Source of the DNA: Macrophomina tecta
Taxonomy: Eukaryota > Ascomycota > Dothideomycetes > Botryosphaeriales > Botryosphaeriaceae
Direction of reading: 5' to 3'
DNA: 64,000 nucleotides
Assembly (NCBI GenBank): GCA_024180945.1
Contig: JAKSGN010000007.1
Span: forward strand, 3,410,001 to 3,474,000
Of this stretch, positions 56,696 through 64,000 are shown one piece after another; the stretch's first letter is position 1; each line of letters starts with the position of its first letter. The notes below the pieces were generated by a model. The model was not told the origin of the DNA. It did no database searches and saw only the letters and a program-made list of their open reading frames with translations. The translations under genes and the position numbers were made by a program.

Positions 56696-57326
56696 AGTAG
56701 CCAATCCAAAAGCCGAGGGATCAGCCTGCAAATGTGTCGGAACACGGGCGGTCTATATGTATCGAGCTGATGCGGCTCAGGGAGCCTCAGACGTCCGAAG
56801 CCGAGATGTTACCACGGCTTTCTCCCGTGACATCGCGGAGTAGTGCCATATTAAGCGAGATGCTACGCAGGGTAGCAACGAGCGAGCGGACTTCGGTGCT
56901 GGGTTTCCAGAAACATACGTATGCACGAGAGATAGCTGGGCGAGGCGGAAAGTGGGGAAGATAAGAGCGGGGTGCTCGGGCCCTTGCATTTTTGCCGGTG
57001 GCGCCCGCTGGTACCTGGCTGATGATACCTACGATGACTCGTTAATCTTATACAGGTGCTCGAGATGCCGGATGCTACTGGACTTCGGAGGAAATCGAGA
57101 TTGACGTTGCAGTCTGAGCGTAGGTAGAACAATCTTGGAACGAGAATGCTACTCGACGTGCGATTTCAGGCTTCATCCTCGACTGGCCGTTGAACGCCTC
57201 TGATGTATTTGTGGAGACGAGGTCTCGTTATGAAGGATCATATACAGATATATGCGAGAGAACGGCCCTGGCTGCCTTTGCATGGACGCAGGATTCAGAT
57301 GCCTGAGTAGTACCGAGCCCTTCTCT
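56696..57326. other. Spacer between two glycosidase genes
   Basis: About 630 nt containing the promoter of the TIM-barrel glycosidase gene. No gene seen. Confidence 0.5.
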
Positions 57327-59813
57327 TCAGTAGGTGATCTTAAATACCCACACAAACTGATCACCATTAGCAACCTCATCTGAGATCTCCAAAACTACTC
57401 TTCCATCATCTTGCTGCCGGCTTGGAACCACAGTCCCGTTCAAACTCCCACCAACAACAGTAACCTCATCCCCCTCGACCCGCGGCACCGGGCTCTCCAG
57501 CACGAGCTCTCCATCCGGCTTCTCCAACAACAGCACATAAAATGCATCCGCTGTAGTCGTGAACCTTACTCTCTCCCCTTCCTGCGGCGTAACGCTCCAA
57601 TACCTCGTCCCAAACACCGCCTCTGCATGTCCTTTAATCCACTCACCGGCCTCCCTCAAATTTCTCTGACAAATCTCCACGATCGTGCCATTTTCCATGG
57701 GCCCGACGTCCAACAGGAAATTCCCGTTCTTGCTCACAATATCGACCAAGCTCCTCACAATCGCCGACGCATTCATGTACGCCTCATCCGGCGTCGCGCG
57801 ATTATACCCATACGAGTACGGATCCATGCCGAGATTGCTCTCCCACTTGCGCGCCTGCACGCCCGCATAGCGCGCATACTCGGGCGTGTCGAAATCGCCA
57901 GGGAGTCCGCAGCGCGCATTCATGACGACCTGGCGCCCTTCGGCGGCCGCGCGGTTGAACCAGCTCGACGCCCACTCGGCAGTGACGTTGGGCCCGCCGA
58001 TGTCGCACCACATGATCTCGATGCCCATGTCGGCGAGTGCGTCCATTTCGGGAACGATGACGTCGGTGATGTAGTCACCGACGGGCACGTAGCCCGCGTA
58101 GGGGAGGGATTCGTTTGTGTAGGGATTCGTGGCATTGCCACCGGGCCAGTCGCCGAAGCCATAGCGCGCATAGTCGGGGTGGAACCATTCGGGGAGGGAG
58201 AAGTAGACGGCGCGGTGGAGCTGTGGCTGGTGGATTGAGGCGGCGTCGAAGAGCTCTTGGAGGAGGTTGCGGTGGGGCGGCAGGGCGACGGAGGTACGTT
58301 GCGAGACGTTGGCGGGGAGGTCGAAGATAGCGTAGCCTGTGGTGTTTAGTGGGTGAAGTGAGGTGGGCACTGTCCATACATACCGTCGTGGTGCTTGGAG
58401 ACTTGGACGAAGTATTGGGCACCCGCATCGGCGAAGAGGTCTACCCAGCTCTTAGGATCGAAAGCACTGGCAGTGAAGTTTTGGATGAAGTCATCGTAGA
58501 CTACGTCGGGGCCATAATTTTCAAGATGGTATTCCCAGGTTCCGACAGACGTTCCCGGTCCCTCGTTCTGATGCCACCAGTACCATTCAGCATAGCTTTC
58601 GTTCTCGCCGGAATTACCCCATCCAGGCACAGCATAGACGCCCCAGTGGATAAAAATCCCATATTTGGCATCGTTAAACCAGCTGGGAGATTCATGGGAG
58701 TATACCGAATCGTAGGTGGCTTGATAGTCTGCAACGCCGAACGTTGCATTCAGGGTGTACTCGGTGCTCGGCATGCCTTCTCCGGCAACATGTACAGTTG
58801 CGTTCCCGACGGTCCCTGGCTCAACTCCGCCTTTGTTGACGACGCCTACCTCCACCACGGCCTGATCTCCATGCCTTAAGCGTTTGACGGTAGCATTTGT
58901 TACCGTTTCCACGCCGGCGGACTCTACCCAGACGGAGACTGAATGGTCTTTCAGTACGAAGTCGGTGCCCACGTTGTTGATGGTGACCTCGAAGATCTGA
59001 GTCTTGTTCGTTCCTTCAATCCATTTCTGTGTTGACCTCGCATACTGAACCTCCAGCTGGGGGCCCAGGGGAGGAGTGTTTGCCACTGGTAGGAGTGACA
59101 AGGCGAATATGTGCAGCCTTGCTTCAACAGCAGCACCGCCTGGAGAGGTGCTGGAACCTCCGGTGACGTTTGGCAGAGTCAGAGAAGTAAGATCTTTGCT
59201 CGAATCCAGCCAGCCTGTGACGTGGAAGATGTTGGTTCGATTATAGTCGACAGTCTCGTTGGTCAATCGATAAGGGAGGACGATGTCGCCACCAGCCGGA
59301 TACGGCCAGTTCCACCAAGCAGGCACGAGGATTGCGTCAGAACCCTCACTTCCATCGGCGTAGGAAGCATTGACAGTGGTTGAGGCAAGGCCGGTTTCGC
59401 TGGCTGCGAGCAGTGCGACGCTGATGTATTTGCCGCGCGGCACTGAGAGCGTCTGTCCAGTTGCGATGACATTGTCATTTCCTGTTTGTCGATATTCCGG
59501 AAATTGGTAGTTGAAGCCCGAGTACACAAAGCTGGATGGCGGTATGGACTCGGCAGGGAAGGCACCTGTAGCGCATTAGTCTTCGATTCGAGTGATGCGA
59601 AGCCGGCAACTTGCCGCCCATTCCATCAAAATCGGATTCGTTGGGGGTCAGCCCGAATCCACGATTGTTGAACAAAGGACTTAAGTCCACTGGGAATGAA
59701 AGAGGTTGTCCTGCCAGAGGTTGAAAAGCATTCTGCGGCATGAATAATGCCTGTGCGGAAGACAATGGCACCAAGGTCAGCCATGGCGCCGATACAATGG
59801 CTTTGGAGTACAT
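57327..59813 (-). CDS. Secreted GH29 alpha-L-fucosidase
   Basis: Three exons: 59813-59615, 59565-58384, 58336-57327, giving 796 aa. A signal peptide (MYSKAIVSAPWLTLVPLSSAQ) and an N-terminal galactose-binding-like beta region (DFDGMGGAFPAES, FVYSGFNYQFPEY) precede the GH29 barrel: WFNDAKYGIFIHWGVYAVP, VQVSKHHDGYAIFD, SLPEWFHPDY, IEIMWCDIGGPN (the Asp is the expected nucleophile) and GNFLLDVGPMENG. It should remove L-fucose from glycans or plant wall polymers outside the cell. The extra N-terminal module makes it longer than a basic fucosidase. The first intron uses a GC donor (GCAAGT) with CTACAG acceptor; splicing there rebuilds GMGGAFPAES. Confidence 0.92.
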
Positions 59814-62268
59814 TTTCCGCAGCCCTATACACCACTGACGAGTGGAATTGATACAACGGGGCCAGTCAGCTTGCCCGGGAATTTCGGCGGCAGAGCGGGC
59901 ATGATGTATGTGGAGAGCTGGCGGCTCGAATCATGCACGCTGGTGCTTCCCCGCATCCCGAGGGCGGGCGCAGATCACCGGCGCGTGCAGGTGGACGGTG
60001 CGAATGTAACCTGGGGTACGAGTGAGGGGAGAATGCGGAGATCACCGTGGAGACAGCACGCAGGCCAAAATCTGTAGTGCGCCTCGGTCTAGCCTTGCCC
60101 GAGGTTACGACGTCACATTCTGGGACGCTGCAAATGTGGAAAAGGGAGACATCAGCCACTCATGCTTCTTTTGGACGTGATTGTGGGCTCATACTAAGCG
60201 GCTAAATAGAATATGTCCATGGACAAGCTCTGACGACCACATGAGTGACGTAATTCCGCGCATGGCGAATCCTGCCTACTGCTGCATGTTACTAGCTTGC
60301 TGTGTGCGCGATTGGTGCTGTTCATGTAGTGGATACCTTGCCCATGAAGCCTTTCATACGTTGTTGACCGGGATTGTACAAGAACAGCCGCGTGGTCTGA
60401 CATTTCTCTCTCTCTCTCTTTTTTTTTTTTTTTAAAAAAAAAAAACATCAGCCTGTTAAGATTATTTCAGTTCTCAGACCTCATGAAAAGGAAAAGGTAA
60501 ACACATCTCATTCAAAAGTGCTATAGGCGACTTCTTCGTTTCCTGGAAACTCAAGACTTCGCAGCCATGAATTTGGCCTCAATGGCGGTGAGAAAAGCAT
60601 CCGCTCGTAGCATCAAGAACTCCGAGCAAAGCCGAAGTGACTCAAGCAAGTCCCCATTGGGTTTGTCTCCGACCATTGGTACAATAGAACTTGTATACCA
60701 TGCCTTGATTCGGCACGCCAACAAAGTATCAAACTGCATATTGAAGCAAGAATTGACTCAACCCTGGAGTTCTTGATCTTCTCCATCTCAAAAATCGCCC
60801 GTATCTACGTCAGCCACACGTCCGGTACCGATGTTGAGCGGAGACTACCTACTTCTCTGACCGCAATGCCACCAGGCTATGACCGAATAGGACCAAAGGC
60901 TTGCGCACGTTGTTCTGCACATCAATGAGGGTGTTCATCATGCCAAAACAAGATACAGAATAATCTAGAAAGATTCGCTTCCAACCTTGGCAGTGCTGGA
61001 GCCGTTTACAAGGATTCGAGCGTTCGTTATGTCCTACGGCAGGGCATTAAGGAGCCACATGAACCGATTACTCTTTCGTTTGAACGAGCCGAAAGGATGG
61101 ACATTGGGGCCAGATGCCGCGAAGATACTTTGAACACCATCAGCGCTTGCAACATCAGCCTCAGGCAGCACTTACTCCATGGTCCATTCCGAAGCTTGCA
61201 GAGAATATACACAGGTAAACATGTTGAATTGTGCATCAAAAGATAAGCGAGACTCCGGTTTCGTGGCCCTCGATCGGCCGTTCACCTCAGCGAGCCTGGG
61301 GTAGTGTTGTGAGGGACTTTGACAGCTCCACGGTTGCTACCTTCTCGACTTGCTGTTCGGGATCCGTCGCGAGAGAAAGAACATGGATGCTGACATCCTC
61401 GTCCTCATGGAAGAGTGTCTTCTGCAAGGCTTCATGGGCTTGTTCCTTGTCGCATTCAGCTGGGATTCTCTGAAGCTGGGAGGGTTTCTTCGGCACACCA
61501 GGCAGCCTGTTCGGCAGTACGAGCACTGTCGACTCCCGGCTCATCCATGTCGGATTTGACAGAGTCCGTGACGGCTTGTGCCTCGTGAAGCCAATAGGAA
61601 CTCAGTTTGAGGGTGAGAGGACGAGCGTAAGGCTGAAGTGCCGCTTACATCCTGCAGGTCTGCGTAGTATCGTTCATAAAAGCACTCTGGCGATAGGGTA
61701 AGGCGAGGTCCACATGAAGGTCAAAGGCCCGTGCATCGGATCCAAAGAGCGACCATTGTGCTCGACGTGTATTGGTCTTCACGCGTAAAGGTAGGCGTTG
61801 AAAGCGGCTGAGAGCAGCTGAGAGCAGCGGTGGAGATAGAGTTCGCGATTGCGTTCAAGGGCTGAGTCCTCACGTCCAATGATGTTTTGCCTGTGTCGTA
61901 AAGGGACTGATGCCCTTACTCTCATGTATGAGCTGGGCATGCATCCAGCAGTGACCGATCCTATGCCAGATTTCTTTTTTTTTTTTTTTTTTTTTTGGTC
62001 CAAATCGATGCAATCATCACAATTACACCGGCTCAGACCTCTCATCAATCCGCAGGGGGCAACGCGTAGGTTACAAGCCAGAGCACACTAAACGAGTTGC
62101 TTCACGGATAAGTTTGGGTTCGATGCGCATAGTGATGACTGCACCTGGAATATGAGGTACCCACTAGAATTGCGGTAAATCAATGGGATATTCCTGTAGC
62201 TCTCCTGTGCAGGTGCTGAACTTCGCGATGCGCCAACGCTTTTTCGAAATCGTGATATGTGCAAACAT
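59814..62268. other. Intergenic region with weak relics
   Basis: About 2.4 kb. A minus-strand fragment at 61287-61544 (HEDEDVSIHVLSLATDPEQQ, KVATVELSKSLTTLP) resembles the N-terminus of fungal DUF676/NACHT-type proteins but breaks off at once. Poly-T/poly-A near 60420-60444 and poly-T at 61976-61996. No complete gene. Confidence 0.45.
61287..61544 (-). pseudogene. Possible fragment of a DUF676/NACHT-type protein
   Basis: 85 codons with SIHVLSLATDPEQQVEKVA followed by TVELSKSLTTLP, a pattern like the region before the alpha/beta-hydrolase or NACHT part of large fungal proteins. No continuation in any frame on either side. Weak evidence. Confidence 0.25.
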
Positions 62269-63282
62269 TTAGAATATCTGCGACAACACCCTCTTGACCT
62301 CCTCCGGTTGTTCTGGGACATCTCTAGCCCTCTTCGACTTGACCTCCACCTGCTTGAATTGCCTCCTGACCTCCCTCTCACTCGGTGATTCTGCAGCGCC
62401 CTCCTTCTCCACTCCCCTGCTTTTCTTCTTCGCCGCCATGCCCTCCAACATCTTCGCCCTCTCCACATTCTGAATGAACTCCTTGTTCTCCCTCGTACTC
62501 CTCGCAATCTCAGCGCGCATCCTACTGGCGCGCTCCGCATTCTCATTCGCAATTTGCTCGGTCAGGTGGTGCCACTTAAATCCCGTCAAATAGCGCATAT
62601 TCCACACGTCATCGTAATAATATCCGCCCTTCTTCCCGCCGATGATGCGCGCGTTCAGCAGCTCCACACACGCCTTGGCCTGCTTCTTGTCCACGAACTC
62701 AACCCAGCCGTCGACATAGCTCTTCTTCTTGTTACCCCCGGCAGCCTTGCGGCGCTTGTATGCGGATGGATCCTCAGGCGTCAGAAACACACGGCCGATG
62801 GCGCCATGCTGGCTGAGCAGCGACTTGACCGTGGAGGGCTTCATGAAGGGCGGGATGCGCGAGAGGTAGACGACGCCGGTTTTTTTGACAGCTTTTTGCG
62901 CTTTCTCGAGCTTCTTTTTGCTGAGCGGCTTGGTGGAGGCGGGTGCGGGTTTGAGGGGGTCGTCGTTGCCGTCGTCCTCGTTGCCGTCGGCGTCGTCATG
63001 GACGGATGTTTCGTCTTCTGCAGAGCCGGCTTTGCTCCTGGGTTCAGAGAGCTTTGGTGCATTTTTTGCGTCTGCTTTGCGGAGGAGGGAAGGGTCAAAG
63101 CCGTCGTCGCCGTCATCTCCTACCGATTCGTCGTCGGACTCGTCCACTTTGCGCCGCTTAGCTGCGCGACCGGCGAGCGCGGCGCGGCCCTTGCTTTCCT
63201 CTTCGGAATTGTAGCCGGTATCATCATCGTCGTCGCTCGCGTCTTCGGCCTCGAGCCATTCGTTTCTTTTGCGGGTGGACAT
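62269..63282 (-). CDS. ESF2: ESF2/ABT1 pre-rRNA processing factor
   Basis: A single-exon gene of 337 aa. An acidic, Ser/Asp-rich N-terminal third with nuclear-type basic stretches (AAKRRKVDESDD) leads to the ABT1-type RRM: TGVVYLSRIPPFMKPSTVKS, GAIGRVFLTPEDPSAYKRR, YVDGWVEFVDKKQAKACVEL and GGYYYDDVWNMRYLTGFKW. A basic helical tail (LTEQIANENAERASRMRAEI) follows. The family is nucleolar, binds U3 snoRNP and the DEAD-box helicase Dbp8, and is needed for 18S rRNA maturation in the small-subunit processome. Length and layout match the family, with no sign of damage. Likely essential and constitutively expressed. Confidence 0.96.
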   Translation of the reverse strand: MSTRKRNEWLEAEDASDDDDDTGYNSEEESKGRAALAGRAAKRRKVDESDDESVGDDGDDGFDPSLLRKADAKNAPKLSEPRSKAGSAEDETSVHDDADGNEDDGNDDPLKPAPASTKPLSKKKLEKAQKAVKKTGVVYLSRIPPFMKPSTVKSLLSQHGAIGRVFLTPEDPSAYKRRKAAGGNKKKSYVDGWVEFVDKKQAKACVELLNARIIGGKKGGYYYDDVWNMRYLTGFKWHHLTEQIANENAERASRMRAEIARSTRENKEFIQNVERAKMLEGMAAKKKSRGVEKEGAAESPSEREVRRQFKQVEVKSKRARDVPEQPEEVKRVLSQIF

Positions 63283-63646
63283 GGTGGATGGTGTGGTTTG
63301 AATGTTTTGCGAAGCTTCGGAAGAGACGATGCGGCATAGAAAATAAATTAGAGTTATCTATCGATAAGATTTCGATCAATGCGGTAGCGATCAGCGCCAC
63401 AGGGCCGGTTCCGCGCCTGGCCAAGTCCACTTCCACGACCGAGGAAGGATGTCTATGTAGTCGAAGATTTGAAGAACTCACGTGAGATCCCAGGCGAATC
63501 CAGCATGTTCACGTTTTTGGACTGCTTCAACTCCCTGTATGTGACTGGACAACGGTGCTATTGTTGAAGCCTGCAGGCGAAGTTGAATGATTCTGCGCCG
63601 CAGGAGAACAGGCTGTGGGATTTCTATTTTTTCCATCTCCGGATAT
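63283..63646. other. Short spacer upstream of ESF2
   Basis: Promoter of ESF2 and 3' flank of the next gene. A 3' exon of the right-edge gene could lie here, but I cannot define it. Confidence 0.4.
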
Positions 63647-64000
63647 CTACTGTACACTCTGTCTACCGAGCACGCTCGTTCGGAATTGTTCCAGCATGCT
63701 TTGCGAGCTCTCCTCTTTCCCATATTCCTCCTTTTTCAGGGCGCTCATACATCTGTCCCATAATTTTACCCACTCCCCCTCTCTCACACCCTGTTCCCAG
63801 GTCTTGTCAACGCTCGGCTCGACCACCAGGAGGCACCTCATGACTGCTTCCCTGACATCATCCTTCAACTCGACTGGAGGTATCTCTTGCGGCATAGTAG
63901 CAAGACAATCACGCAGCGCTCGAATGCAATTCACCTGGTGACCAGTGAAGGCGACGCCGTTCAGAGCGATCGCGTACATTTGTGCTGAACGGGGCTGCAT
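63647..64000 (-). CDS. Unidentified protein, cut by the right edge
   Basis: 117 codons open to the last base. The text (QVNCIRALRDCLATMPQEIP; VREAVMRCLLVVEPSVDKTW; ALKKEEYGKEESSQSMLEQF) looks like a folded helical, protein-coding stretch rather than a shadow frame. The first in-window Met is at 64000, so the true start is probably outside. The stop at 63647 may be final or may mark an unrecognised intron. No family recognised. Confidence 0.5.
   Translation of the reverse strand: MQPRSAQMYAIALNGVAFTGHQVNCIRALRDCLATMPQEIPPVELKDDVREAVMRCLLVVEPSVDKTWEQGVREGEWVKLWDRCMSALKKEEYGKEESSQSMLEQFRTSVLGRQSVQ

Overview
The window is from a filamentous ascomycete (Pezizomycotina). Genes carry short introns of about 47-60 nt with GT..CTAAC/CTGAC..AG signals. 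One transposon relic shows RIP-like stop codons (TGG to TAG/TAA, CAA to TAA). The protein families are typical of this group: Zn2Cys6 regulators, DHA1 and MCT transporters, a fungal NRPS and AflR-like factors. All exon structures below were assembled by hand from splice signals and reading-frame continuity. No similarity search was run.

Layout. 1-14.4 kb looks like conserved chromosome: an MFS transporter cut by the left edge, a possible small minus-strand gene, a long gene-poor stretch, and a four-exon gene joining a C2H2 zinc finger to an Est1-type domain. 14.4-19.2 kb is intergenic DNA plus two tandem DNA-transposon relics, a RIP-damaged Tc1/mariner copy and a 5'-truncated pogo/Fot1 transposase. 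19.2-29.2 kb is a compact, intact biosynthetic cluster. It holds an NRPS (half C-A-T-E-C), a divergent DHA1 transporter, a pyrroline-5-carboxylate reductase (P5CR) and a 2-oxoglutarate/Fe(II) dioxygenase. 29.9-38.7 kb is a decaying accessory zone: an MCT pseudogene facing a frameshifted Zn2Cys6 pseudogene, an intact AflR-like regulator, and two P450 relics. 39.2-46.0 kb holds an intact MCT transporter and two further intact Zn2Cys6 regulators. 47.5-64 kb returns to core-type genes: a membrane GT2 glycosyltransferase, a membrane-anchored GH16, a secreted TIM-barrel glycosidase next to a GH29 fucosidase, ESF2 (ribosome biogenesis), and an unidentified gene cut by the right edge.

Most interesting point. 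A 2OG dioxygenase beside a dedicated P5CR matches the known fungal route to methylprolines (EcdK/GloC from leucine; UcsF with UcsG from isoleucine). The 19-29 kb cluster therefore most likely makes a methylproline, or another substituted proline, and loads it on a single-module NRPS with an epimerase. This would give a D-prolyl-type product exported by the MFS protein. A near-palindrome CGGAYRCTCCG (CGG-N5-CCG, a Zn2Cys6-type site) occurs in the NRPS/MFS promoter, between the dead regulator and dead MCT genes, and as two abutting copies at 35.48 kb. This links the live cluster to the relic zone and suggests the cluster was once larger and has lost its own regulator.
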